Assembly: GCA_016706275.1 (NCBI GenBank)
Contig: JADJJY010000002.1
Span: 544,001-608,000, forward strand
Origin: Chloracidobacterium sp.
Lineage (GTDB): Bacteria > Acidobacteriota > Blastocatellia > Pyrinomonadales > Pyrinomonadaceae
Direction: 5' to 3'
Length of the DNA stretch: 64,000 bases
The translations under genes were made by a program, and so were the position numbers. This document shows positions 1-8,389 of this stretch, in pieces (within the stretch, counting starts at the first letter, position 1; each line of letters starts with the position of its first letter). Under the pieces are notes generated by a model that saw only the letters and a list, made by a program, of their open reading frames with translations, made no database searches and was not told the origin of the DNA.

Positions 1-1603
1 GATCGTCCTCGGTCAAATTCCCAAGCCGCCAACCAATGTGCTGACCGTCATTACCAGCATCAAATCCCGCAACCATCGTCCAGTCCGAACGGCCTTTAAC
101 AAATTCGACATCAGCACCCGACAGGTTCCAGACAATATCGCCGTGCCTTACCGCACCACGCCATTCGACGACGCAGTTGGTCGTGACTTGGCCACTATCA
201 GTAATGTTCAGATCTGAGAATTTCTCCGAAGCTTGACGCAGTAGCACGAGGGCAATGTCGTCCGTCGTGACTTCGCCGGCCGCTTCGCCGATTACGCCGT
301 CGATATCTTCTTTGCCGCCAAGCTTGAAACAGTACCTTGACGCATTGCCTTCTCTTTCGACACGTTCGAACGACTCCGGCATCGCCTCCGCCAGCATATT
401 CAGCAGATGCGGGATATCAATGCCCGCCTGTCCGTCGTCGTTAAAGATCAGCATCGCCGCGGCGATCTCGTCGGCTGTTGTGCCTTGGCCGTCGAGCGAC
501 AGCATGAACAGACCCTTGAGTATCAGTTTTGCCTGTAACCGTTGGGTGACCGGTGATTTCCCGATAATGTCGTGGTCGGCACGGTCAAATGCCGCAAAAG
601 CTTCGTCGAGGTCGCTGACGTGGCGCAACCTATTCTCGACGGCATCAAAAACCTCGTCGAGGCCTATCAGAGAGTTTGCCGGACGCCCGAGTATCTTTAC
701 TCCGGCCTCAGCTGCAAATCCGAGCAACGCAAAATCCTGTAAATAGAGCCTGATAAGCGGTGCGATCTCAAGCGTTGCCGGGTGGAGGGGATACAGCGAA
801 GTAAACCGCTGTTCGCTCCATCTAAACCCAGGTAAAACGCTTGCGTAATGCTTGTAGATCTCGTGCAGCAGAGGCAAAGAACGGCCTTGCTTCGAAAAAA
901 TATGCGAATCGACGATCTTGTAAAGATGTTCCTGGTCGAGATAGTCGATCGTAAAGCTCTTTGTGATCGCAAGGTTTGCGCCATCTGCTCCGGCTATATC
1001 ATCATCAAGAGCAAGTCCGACAAATATGCCCAATGCCTTTGCCGCTTCGGCGATCTCGCTCAAGATTGGGCCATCGTCACGCGAAACTCTCGACTCACGT
1101 CCAAGGGCGGTGTCGATGAGTAGGACCAACGGCATGTCCTTGGTTTTTTCGGCGGCTTTTAACAACAGATCGTTAAGAGAATTACTCAGGTCCCCATCAC
1201 CTGTTATCGGTGCGATTGCCATCCTCAGCTCTTCAAGCAACGTCGATTGCGATCCGCGCCGTACAAACGCCACTGGATTATGTCGCCGCGAGAGCCGCTC
1301 TGCACTTGCCGCAACAAATTGATCTGACATTTGATTTCTTAGCTCCGGCTGCGAAGCAATTGCCGCGAGAGATGCGAGGAAATGGCTCTTTCCGACGCCG
1401 CGAAATCCGGCCAATGCAACCGCTGCTCCGCGGTCTGCCCTTACATTAACGATCGCATCGAGCCATTTTGCCATCAAGGCGGCGGTGATATCGGTAAAAT
1501 GATAGCTCGCGAGCGTCTGTGCAGGGTCAGCAGCAAAATCGCTAACCTTTGCAAACGAACGGACTTCGACAATATCTTTTACCTTTTCTTCGACGCGTTT
1601 CAT
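1..1603 (-). CDS. P-loop ATPase of unknown role, partial at left edge
   Basis: The reading frame is open from an ATG at 1603 to the window edge, so about 534 residues are visible and the C-terminus is missing. A Walker A motif GFRGVGKS lies near residue 66 in the setting AAVALAGFRGVGKSHFLASL. A possible Walker B strand, MPLVLLIDTALG, is near residue 158. A segment reading RFTSLYPLHP near residue 268 resembles the large P-loop proteins DUF6079, DUF499 and BrxC/PglY, which occur in phage-defence loci and elsewhere. That family link is a judgement by eye. No methyltransferase, nuclease or other defence partner is visible, because everything downstream lies outside the window. It is divergent from the M48 peptidase gene at 1841. 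Confidence 0.75.
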   Translation of the reverse strand, partial: MKRVEEKVKDIVEVRSFAKVSDFAADPAQTLASYHFTDITAALMAKWLDAIVNVRADRGAAVALAGFRGVGKSHFLASLAAIASQPELRNQMSDQFVAASAERLSRRHNPVAFVRRGSQSTLLEELRMAIAPITGDGDLSNSLNDLLLKAAEKTKDMPLVLLIDTALGRESRVSRDDGPILSEIAEAAKALGIFVGLALDDDIAGADGANLAITKSFTIDYLDQEHLYKIVDSHIFSKQGRSLPLLHEIYKHYASVLPGFRWSEQRFTSLYPLHPATLEIAPLIRLYLQDFALLGFAAEAGVKILGRPANSLIGLDEVFDAVENRLRHVSDLDEAFAAFDRADHDIIGKSPVTQRLQAKLILKGLFMLSLDGQGTTADEIAAAMLIFNDDGQAGIDIPHLLNMLAEAMPESFERVEREGNASRYCFKLGGKEDIDGVIGEAAGEVTTDDIALVLLRQASEKFSDLNITDSGQVTTNCVVEWRGAVRHGDIVWNLSGADVEFVKGRSDWTMVAGFDAGNDGQHIGWRLGNLTEDD

Positions 1604-1716
1604 TTATAAATTTGGTTGTGTGACGGATCGGCGACACGAAAGGCCGACACGATAATTTTAACAAGTTTTATCAAATAATTGAATACATTTTCGCCCGCAT
1701 TGCGAATAAATAAAAA

Positions 1717-1810
1717 AAGAATACATTCTGTCCATATTTCACAACTATTTTCAGCATAAATGCATCATAGAATCGTTGATTTAATACTGCGCGACAGAAT
1801 ACAATTCTGT
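1717..1810. promoter_or_regulatory. Candidate operator: 17-bp palindrome plus a near copy
   Basis: At 1794-1810 the sequence ACAGAAT-ACA-ATTCTGT is a perfect inverted repeat with a 3-base centre. A close copy, AAAGAATACATTCTGT, lies at 1716-1731. Both sit in the AT-rich divergent intergenic region between the ATPase (start 1603) and the M48 peptidase (start 1841). The perfect copy ends 30 bases before the M48 start codon, where a repressor or activator dimer would be placed. No regulator gene is adjacent, so the binding protein is unknown. Confidence 0.45.
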
Positions 1811-1840
1811 TATCGTCCGTAAGTTTTTGGGAGGCTGTTT

Positions 1841-2998
1841 ATGCATAAGGGAATGTTCCGAAAGATCTCTGCTTCGTTTTTGATCAGTGCCATTTGGTTT
1901 AGCTCGGTCGTATTAATGACACCGTCTATCGGTCTTGCCCAAACGGACAACAAAGATAAGGATAAATCTGCCGCAAAACCAACCGCGACACCAACGACCG
2001 GACCGTTAAATCCTAAAGACGATCCGTCGCAGATCGGCAAGCGTAATATCAACAAGGGTTCGGACAAATTTTTTGGCTGGCTCGGCGGTTCGCAGGAAAA
2101 GGAAATGGCGATCGGTCGCCAGCTTGCGGCTGAGGTCGAACAGCAGTCCAAATTGGTCGAGGATCCGATTATAACGGAATACGTCAACCGCGTCGGGCAG
2201 AACATCGTTCTTCACTCAGATGCCAAAGTCCCCTTTACTATCAAAGTCATCGACAGCGATGAGGTCAACGCATTTGCCCTGCCGGGCGGGTTCTTTTACG
2301 TAAACCGCGGCCTAATACTTGCAGCTGATAACGAGGCCGAGTTGGCCGGCGTTATGGCACACGAGATCGCCCACGTCTGTGCTCGTCACGCAATGGAAAA
2401 TCAAGGTAAGGGCACATTTTTTAACTACGCCGCACTCGCCGGAATGATCTTTGGCGGCCCGATAGTCAGTACTGTGCTGCAAAACGGCGGCGGCATACTC
2501 GGCGGACTTGCATCACTAAAGTTTTCACGCGGATCTGAGATCGAAGCAGATAATCTCGGCGTTCAGTATCTATATGCCTCGGGTTATGACCCTGTCGCGA
2601 TGTCGACGATGTTTGAAAAGCTAGCCTCGCAAAATAAGAAAAAGCCGGGTTCACTTGCCCGTCTGTTCACGACACACCCACAGGCCGCCGACCGCCACGA
2701 TACCAGCTTGCAGCTCGTCGCACGCTTCCCTGAAAAAGAAGAGTACGTCATCAGTACATCGGAATTTCAACGCGTCAAGGCTCATCTGCTGAAACAAACC
2801 AATGCCAAGGCAGGCGTAACCGTAGATTTTGACCAAACCGATGACAGCCGCCCGACGCTTAAGAAACGTCAACCCGACAATCCTGACGGCACGACGACAA
2901 ACGACACCGGTGATTCAAGTTCAACTTCCGACGGCCCGCCTAAGCTAAAGAAACGCGACCAGCCGGACCCAACCCCCACGCCGACACCGCAAAGCTAA
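1841..2998 (+). CDS. M48-family zinc metalloprotease, exported (BepA/LoiP-like)
   Basis: The protein has 385 residues. It starts with a hydrophobic signal sequence ending near residue 34 (GLAQ). The zinc-binding HEXXH motif HEIAH is at residues 174-178, with the third-ligand region GSEIEADNLG about 57 residues later, as in M48 peptidases. The fold segment NAFALPGGFFYVNRGLI just before it is typical of BepA/YfgC-type periplasmic proteases that clean up misfolded outer-membrane proteins. The last 70 residues are rich in Thr, Pro, Ser and Lys (repeated LKKR) and look disordered. A GGGAGG Shine-Dalgarno at 1829-1834 supports the start. A terminator follows, so it is probably monocistronic. Confidence 0.9.
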   Translation: MHKGMFRKISASFLISAIWFSSVVLMTPSIGLAQTDNKDKDKSAAKPTATPTTGPLNPKDDPSQIGKRNINKGSDKFFGWLGGSQEKEMAIGRQLAAEVEQQSKLVEDPIITEYVNRVGQNIVLHSDAKVPFTIKVIDSDEVNAFALPGGFFYVNRGLILAADNEAELAGVMAHEIAHVCARHAMENQGKGTFFNYAALAGMIFGGPIVSTVLQNGGGILGGLASLKFSRGSEIEADNLGVQYLYASGYDPVAMSTMFEKLASQNKKKPGSLARLFTTHPQAADRHDTSLQLVARFPEKEEYVISTSEFQRVKAHLLKQTNAKAGVTVDFDQTDDSRPTLKKRQPDNPDGTTTNDTGDSSSTSDGPPKLKKRDQPDPTPTPTPQS

Positions 2999-3015
2999 GT
3001 TGCAAGAACGTTTTA

Positions 3016-3052
3016 TTAAAAGGCTTCGTTTATAGAGACGAGGCCTTTTTCT
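3016..3052 (+). terminator. Rho-independent terminator after the M48 gene
   Basis: AAAAGGCTTCGT pairs with ACGAGGCCTTTTT across a short loop and ends in a T run, 18 bases after the M48 stop codon. Confidence 0.75.
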
Positions 3053-3326
3053 TGTCTCAAACGCCGACCGGCGTGTAAAAGCCGAGGGTGAAATGAGCAA
3101 CTCGAATGAACCCTATGTCGCGTGCAACAAAAGTTTCCTTATCGTCAAAGGATGAACACGCTGTACAAGATGATACTTTAATTTGCCTACGTCAGCGGGA
3201 ACGCTGCGGGGAAATTGCGAAGGCTTGTTTTCTATATCTAGCGCTGTGATCGGTTCGACAAAAAGATAGGCCGCGAATACATGATATTAGTGCATTCGCG
3301 GCAATTACGCTAAAAACGTGATAATA
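3053..3326. other. Intergenic stretch without a recognisable gene
   Basis: Between the M48 terminator and the end of the BamD-like gene there is no convincing reading frame. The only structure seen is the hairpin at 3269-3302. Confidence 0.6.
3262..3302 (-). terminator. Terminator of the fmt-rpe-BamD run (minus strand)
   Basis: GCCGCGAAT at 3270-3278 pairs with ATTCGCGGC at 3294-3302. On the minus strand the stem is followed within a few bases by CTTTTTG. It lies 25 bases after the stop of the BamD-like gene. Confidence 0.65.
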
Positions 3327-4853
3327 CTAAGGCTGTTTGATCGGCGGAGGTTCAGGAGTTCCTTTAGGCTTGGCCGGTGTCCTTTCTGACAAGATCGTAG
3401 TCAATGCCTGCGGGATCTGATTGACCGTGATGTCGCCCTGATTCTCGATGATCTGATCGATCATCTCAAACTTTTCTTTGTCAAAATCCTTGCTCATCAA
3501 AACGCCGTCTTTGTCTATCGTCATCGGATAAATACCAAAGAACTGGTTCTTAAAATTTTGAAAAAATGATGGCTCTGCACACGGCTCGGTGTTTGCGCGC
3601 TCAGGGTTGGTTGCGGGGATCGTCGCGCCCATCAATTCAAGCTGCTCTTTTGATTTTGCTATGTATTCACTATTTGGGTAATCGCTGATTATCTTCTGAA
3701 AATACCTCGCCGCTTGGTCCGTCTCTTCTTCAACAAGATAGGTCACCGCAAGCTTATACAAAGCCTCGTCCATAAAACAGAAGCTGGGATACTTGTCGAG
3801 GATCTCGCGATAGCGCGATTGCGATCCCTTTAACCCGCCTTTCTTTTGATCGACCGCGAGCGTGTAGTAATAGTTTGCAACGTAAAGATTATGCAGCCCC
3901 AGATTGTCCTGCACCTGTCTCAGACGCTCGATAGCTGCCGGTTTGAGGAACGAGTTAGGATATCGGTCCATTAGAGCCTTGAGACGTGTTTCAGCCCTCT
4001 TGGCATGCGTGGCATCGCGGTCAGGCAAGCCGATCTGACGCATTTCAGCCTCTGCGATCTTGAGCACAACGCGGTCCGCCAAAGGATGCGTCGGGAAAAA
4101 CGTGAGCCAATCCTGATACGATGCGATTGCTTGGATCAAAGCGCTGGTCGAGCCTTCGACAAAGAACGAATCGCCGACCGCCAATTTTGACATAGGCAGG
4201 TATGGCGAATCAGGATATGTCGTGATTATAGTTTGGAAAAGTAGGCGTCCGACGTCATAGTTACGCTTACGAACCTCGCGGGTCGCTACGATAAACAACT
4301 CACGATCACGTCCCGGCGAGACCGAGCCGATCAGCTCGTCATACTCGTCATTACCGCCACCGCCAAAAATACCAAGAAATTTTTTCTTTTTCTTAACGTC
4401 ACGTGCCTTACCAACCGAACTGTCGGGAACCGCTCTAGTGGATGCCGTTTCAAGTTGCGCCGTATCTACCCTAGCCTGAAACTCAGCAACAACCTGCTCG
4501 ATCGTATCAAGATCCGCCCGCTCATACTTTTCGCCGCGATCAATTTTTCCGCGAAGATTATTGACGTCGCCTTGCAGCCTAGCTGCCTCTTTTTCAAGAT
4601 TTACAAGCCGCCCGAGCGGTGTCCCGGGTCTGTCCTTGTCATCCTTTTTGGACTTGTCGTCTTTGTTCTCTTCCTTAATAGCGGTAGCAACGCTGCTGAG
4701 CGAGCGTCGCATACGGTCAAGTTTTTCACGCATGACATCAAGTCTTTGAATGGGCGTACCGTCGCCAGGCTTAGCCTGTCCAAATCCAATCGCTGACAGT
4801 ATCAGGCTCGAAATGATAGCAACAAAAACAGTTCGTTGAGTAATAAATTGCAT
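3327..4853 (-). CDS. BamD/YfiO-like outer-membrane assembly TPR protein
   Basis: The 508-residue protein begins with a signal sequence ending near residue 25 (GFGQA). Residues about 30-150 are charged and predicted coiled coil. A low-complexity KKKKKF segment follows near residue 158. From about residue 190 there are tetratricopeptide-like helices with the BamD hallmark of repeated YP-[DNS]-S motifs (YPDSPYLP, YPNSFLKP, YPNSEYIA). The family builds beta-barrel proteins into the outer membrane with BamA. It is about twice the length of E. coli BamD, owing to the N-terminal coiled coil and a C-terminal tail ending in PPPIKQP. No lipobox cysteine is obvious. It is last in the minus-strand run, 31 bases after rpe. 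Confidence 0.8.
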   Translation of the reverse strand: MQFITQRTVFVAIISSLILSAIGFGQAKPGDGTPIQRLDVMREKLDRMRRSLSSVATAIKEENKDDKSKKDDKDRPGTPLGRLVNLEKEAARLQGDVNNLRGKIDRGEKYERADLDTIEQVVAEFQARVDTAQLETASTRAVPDSSVGKARDVKKKKKFLGIFGGGGNDEYDELIGSVSPGRDRELFIVATREVRKRNYDVGRLLFQTIITTYPDSPYLPMSKLAVGDSFFVEGSTSALIQAIASYQDWLTFFPTHPLADRVVLKIAEAEMRQIGLPDRDATHAKRAETRLKALMDRYPNSFLKPAAIERLRQVQDNLGLHNLYVANYYYTLAVDQKKGGLKGSQSRYREILDKYPSFCFMDEALYKLAVTYLVEEETDQAARYFQKIISDYPNSEYIAKSKEQLELMGATIPATNPERANTEPCAEPSFFQNFKNQFFGIYPMTIDKDGVLMSKDFDKEKFEMIDQIIENQGDITVNQIPQALTTILSERTPAKPKGTPEPPPIKQP

Positions 4854-4884
4854 AATAAGATCAGGTCGCTGATTCGTAAAAACT

Positions 4885-5547
4885 TTAAGCCCAGTCGGTC
4901 CCGGCTTCGATCAATTGTTTGACCGCTGCAGTAGGTTCTCCTCCGCCAAACACGGCAGACCCGGCGACGATCATCTCTGCACCGGCGTTCGCAATTTCTG
5001 CGATATTGCCTGCGTCAACCCCGCCATCGATCTCTATCTTAACCGACAGCCCCCGACTTGAGATCATCTCTTTCAGTCTTCGTAGCTTATCCAACATCGT
5101 TGGAATAAAACTCTGTCCACCAAAACCCGGATTTACCGACATCAGCAAAACAAAATCTGCGTAAGGCATCGCTTCAGTGAGAGTTTCGAGCGAAGTTCCC
5201 GGGTTGATCGCTATACCCGCTTTTGCCCCGGCCTCCCGAATAGCAACGAGTGTTCGTTGCAAATGCGGGTCTGCCTCAACGTGGACCGAAACCATATCGG
5301 CCCCTGCTTTGACAAATTCGACCGCGTAACGCCCGGGCTCTGAGATCATCAGATGCGTATCGATCGTCATGTCGGTCGCCTTTCGCAGCGATTTGACCAC
5401 CGGCAAGCCGATAGTAATATTTGGCACAAAATGCCCGTCCATGACATCAACATGGAGCATTTTGGCGCCTCCGGCCTTAACCTTAGCGATCTCGTCCGCA
5501 AGTCTAGTAAAATCTGCCGATAGTATCGACGGAGCTATTTCAAACAT
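4885..5547 (-). CDS. rpe: Ribulose-phosphate 3-epimerase
   Basis: The 220-residue TIM-barrel protein opens with the family signature FEIAPSILSADFTRL. It has HVDVMDGHFVPNITIG (metal ligands and catalytic Asp), THLMISEP, LLMSVNPGFGGQSFIP and EIDGGVDAGNI in the expected order, and full family length. It interconverts ribulose-5-phosphate and xylulose-5-phosphate in the cytosolic pentose phosphate pathway. It lies between the PASTA gene (51-base gap) and the BamD-like gene (31-base gap), a common arrangement after rsmB. The window also holds gnd, the preceding oxidative step. Confidence 0.95.
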   Translation of the reverse strand: MFEIAPSILSADFTRLADEIAKVKAGGAKMLHVDVMDGHFVPNITIGLPVVKSLRKATDMTIDTHLMISEPGRYAVEFVKAGADMVSVHVEADPHLQRTLVAIREAGAKAGIAINPGTSLETLTEAMPYADFVLLMSVNPGFGGQSFIPTMLDKLRRLKEMISSRGLSVKIEIDGGVDAGNIAEIANAGAEMIVAGSAVFGGGEPTAAVKQLIEAGTDWA

Positions 5548-5598
5548 TCCAATAATTGCTTCTATTTGGTTGCGAAAATAATGCGTTTCGTTGCATTT

Positions 5599-6225
5599 CT
5601 ACTGCGGCTTTGGCGGTTTGGCCTTCGGATCTACACCCGGCTTGACCGGCTGAGCAGTATTTTTTGGCTTATCGCCGGGATTCGTCGTTCCGGGCTCTTT
5701 TTTATTCGAGTTCGAATCCGAGGAATTCGAATTAGAATTTGAGTTGGAATTATCACCACCAACATCACGCGTCGTATCAGCTTTTTTTCTGGTAACGTTC
5801 GCATTAGCCTTAGGCTTTTTAGGCTTGTCAGTGATCATTTCTTCGATCTTTTCAGTGTCATCTTCTTCGCCGCCGGGTTTAAGCGATGCCGGGGCTTCCT
5901 CACCCTCTGCCCGTTGTTTGCTTGTGACAACGAGGATCAATTGCCCTGTCTTTACCGTATCGCCCGGCTTTGGCAGCTGCTCGATGACCGTGTTTGGCTT
6001 TTCGGCACTCGCACGGTCTGCACGCTTTTTGATCTTTAGGCCGAGCAGTGCGAGTTCTTTTTCACTCTCGACAAAGTCTTTGCCAGTGATGTCCGGAACC
6101 TTTACCTCAGCCCCTTGGAGCGACATATAAACGACGCCTGCCAACCCGAACAAAAATGCCACGGCCAGCACGACAACAGCAGCTAATTTCCCCAATGCGG
6201 ATAATCCTGAACTAGCAATACTCAC
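5599..6225 (-). CDS. Membrane-anchored PASTA-domain protein
   Basis: The 208-residue protein has one N-terminal membrane helix (about residues 12-34) and then a single PASTA domain (about 37-105, starting VKVPDITGKDFVESEKEL and ending LILVVTSKQ). PASTA domains bind muropeptides in Ser/Thr kinases and penicillin-binding proteins, but no kinase or transpeptidase domain is attached here. The C-terminal half is disordered, with an Asn-Ser repeat stretch near 155-170 and a Pro/Lys-rich end. The position between rsmB and rpe echoes loci where a PASTA kinase sits beside rsmB and rpe; this may be a reduced relative of that arrangement (inference). Confidence 0.8.
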   Translation of the reverse strand: MSIASSGLSALGKLAAVVVLAVAFLFGLAGVVYMSLQGAEVKVPDITGKDFVESEKELALLGLKIKKRADRASAEKPNTVIEQLPKPGDTVKTGQLILVVTSKQRAEGEEAPASLKPGGEEDDTEKIEEMITDKPKKPKANANVTRKKADTTRDVGGDNSNSNSNSNSSDSNSNKKEPGTTNPGDKPKNTAQPVKPGVDPKAKPPKPQ

Positions 6226-6320
6226 AACTCAGATCTCCTAAAAAACCAATCGAAAGTTTAACATTTTTAACCCGAACAAGGAATTTAACAAGGCCGCAGA
6301 AAGTCTTTAGATCAGGTCGA

Positions 6321-7598
6321 CTAAGCTTTCTTAAGACCTGCGATAAAAAATCCATCCATCCCGTCTCGATGCGGCCACGTTCTGGCAAAGGCTCCCGCAG
6401 TCACAAACCTATCGGGGACGTCCGGCCGCACTACCGAAAAACTCAGATGATCAGCCAAAAATCGCTCGATCACGATTTCATTTTCTTCACGCTCGAGCGA
6501 ACAGGTCGAATAGACAAGTGAGCCGCCCGATTTTACTAACTTTGATGCCTCCATTAGCATCCGGAGTTGTTTATCAGCAAAGCGTGCAAAGTCGCTTGGT
6601 TCAAGAAAATATCTGATCTCTGGATTATGACGGATCGTTCCCGTTCCTGAGCACGGAGCGTCAACAAAAACCGTGTCAAATACCGATTCCGCAAATGGCA
6701 ATCGGGCCTCAGCGTCATATTGAACTATATTTACCCAACTGACGCCCTGCCTAATGCAATTATCACGCAAAAACTCGACTCTTCGCGTTGAGATATCACC
6801 TGCCACGGTGAATTTTACTTCATTGGTATATCGTGATGCGATCAACCCGGTCTTGCCACCCGGCGATGCACAAACATCAAGAAATACACCGTCTGCCGGA
6901 ATCGTTACCGCCCGGGCCACCAATTGCGAAGCCTCATCCTGAAAATAGATCTCGCCGGTCGCCTCACGCTCGCGCAACTCCGGGCTGATACGATCGGTCA
7001 AAAATGCGCCTTCGACATGCTTCGATTTATGCCATTTCCCTATCTCTGCGTTCTCATTGAGTGAACGAAAGGCAGATGCCGGAACGTTGTTGTTTGCACT
7101 CGCAATTGTTTCAGCCTTGGCAAATCCTAGTTCGTTTCCCCACCGCTCGATCAGCCAACGCGGGTGCGACGTTTCGACCGAGATCCTATCGAGGTCGTCT
7201 TCATAAATAAGAGCAACAGTCTCTCGCGTCGCTCGTCTCAGAATCGCATTCACAAATCCTTTCGCTGACATTTTCTTTGCCCGTTGGACAAGCATCACAC
7301 TTTCGTTGATCGCTGCATGATCGGGAACCTTGTCGAGAACGAGTATCTGATATAACCCCATCCGAATCGCTATACGAACCGCCGAATCGAGAGTCTTATT
7401 GTTTGTAAAGCTAGCCGTGACCTTATCGAGATAGATTTGCCGCCGCAGGACGCCGAGTACGATCTCGTGACACAAAGCACTGTCTATGACAGTCAGTCCG
7501 TATTCGTATTTAGGCAACGCATCGGACGTGAAAACGCGCTCGGTTTCAATTGCAAAAAGAGCATCAAAAGCGGCCGTGCGTGCCGGTGAGATCTTCAT
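6321..7598 (-). CDS. rsmB: 16S rRNA (cytosine-967-C5)-methyltransferase
   Basis: The 425-residue protein has an N-terminal NusB-like helical domain (about 1-130) and a C-terminal Rossmann methyltransferase domain. Visible motifs are the SAM loop DVCASPGGKT (241-250) and the two RsmB/Nol1-family cysteines: DAPCSGTG (C316) and YSTCSLERE (C366, nucleophile). It makes m5C967 in 16S rRNA. Its start overlaps the end of trhO by four bases, indicating translational coupling in the fmt-trhO-rsmB run. Confidence 0.95.
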   Translation of the reverse strand: MKISPARTAAFDALFAIETERVFTSDALPKYEYGLTVIDSALCHEIVLGVLRRQIYLDKVTASFTNNKTLDSAVRIAIRMGLYQILVLDKVPDHAAINESVMLVQRAKKMSAKGFVNAILRRATRETVALIYEDDLDRISVETSHPRWLIERWGNELGFAKAETIASANNNVPASAFRSLNENAEIGKWHKSKHVEGAFLTDRISPELREREATGEIYFQDEASQLVARAVTIPADGVFLDVCASPGGKTGLIASRYTNEVKFTVAGDISTRRVEFLRDNCIRQGVSWVNIVQYDAEARLPFAESVFDTVFVDAPCSGTGTIRHNPEIRYFLEPSDFARFADKQLRMLMEASKLVKSGGSLVYSTCSLEREENEIVIERFLADHLSFSVVRPDVPDRFVTAGAFARTWPHRDGMDGFFIAGLKKA

Positions 7599-8389
7599 TC
7601 GGGTGATTTATACTGCGGCTTTTTGCGGCTGGAAAAGCGTTGTGAATGATCGGTGCCGCTACCTTTATTGAGGGATGCGTCAACAGTAATGCGTTCATCA
7701 AAGACAAAGCACTCACCTTCCCACAACGTTTCTTCGACGGGCGTTTCTTCGAGGTATTTCAGTATCCCGCCGTCGAGCTGATATACCTCCTTAAAACCTA
7801 TCTGCTTCATGTACGGGGCAAATTTTTCGCATCGTATCCCGCCCGTGCAGAACATGGCTATACGTTTGTGCTTTGCCGGATCGAGATTTTCGGCGACAAA
7901 AGCCGGAAGCTCGCTAAATTTTTCAGTCTTCGGATTTAACGCCCCACGAAACGTGCCGCTTTTGTATTCGTACTCGTTTCGCGTGTCGAGCAGCAGTGTT
8001 TCGGGGTCGGAAATTATCGCATTCCATTCGGTTGGCCTTACGTGTGTCCCTTCACCGAGAGAAATGTCCACTTCTTGTTTTAAGGTCACGATCTCAGGCT
8101 TGATCTTTACGTCGATCTTTCGAAACGGCGCGTGTTCATGAAATGAAGATTTATAGACCAAAGTTGTCTGTAGGAGGCTCTCGGTTTGTCTGATGAATTT
8201 CGCTATCGTTTCCCGATCACCGCAAACCATCCCGTTATATCCTTCGTCAGCGAGAATAATAGTTCCGCGAATGCCGAGATCTTGGAATATCTCACGAAAC
8301 GACGCCTTTAGATCCTCAAGCGGTGCTACCGTCTCGAGTTTCTTAAATTCGTAGAACGCAATTATTTGTATCTGCTCAGACTCGCTCAT
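7595..8389 (-). CDS. trhO: tRNA uridine-34 hydroxylase, rhodanese-type
   Basis: The 264-residue protein has an acylphosphatase-like N-terminal part (about 1-100; LADEGYNGMVCGDRETI) followed by a rhodanese domain with the loop CTGGIRCEKF; the active-site cysteine is C181. TrhO (YceA) proteins hydroxylate U34 of tRNA in an oxygen-dependent way. The protein ends soon after the rhodanese domain, without the longer cysteine-containing C-terminus of E. coli YceA. It shares one base with fmt upstream (TAATG) and four with rsmB downstream. Confidence 0.88.
   Translation of the reverse strand: MSESEQIQIIAFYEFKKLETVAPLEDLKASFREIFQDLGIRGTIILADEGYNGMVCGDRETIAKFIRQTESLLQTTLVYKSSFHEHAPFRKIDVKIKPEIVTLKQEVDISLGEGTHVRPTEWNAIISDPETLLLDTRNEYEYKSGTFRGALNPKTEKFSELPAFVAENLDPAKHKRIAMFCTGGIRCEKFAPYMKQIGFKEVYQLDGGILKYLEETPVEETLWEGECFVFDERITVDASLNKGSGTDHSQRFSSRKKPQYKSPE

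Noticed and set aside
255..1609. Several plus-strand frames of 75-163 codons at the left edge
   Set aside because: They are opposite-strand shadows of the ATPase gene, whose frame is open from 1603 to the edge and carries a Walker A motif.
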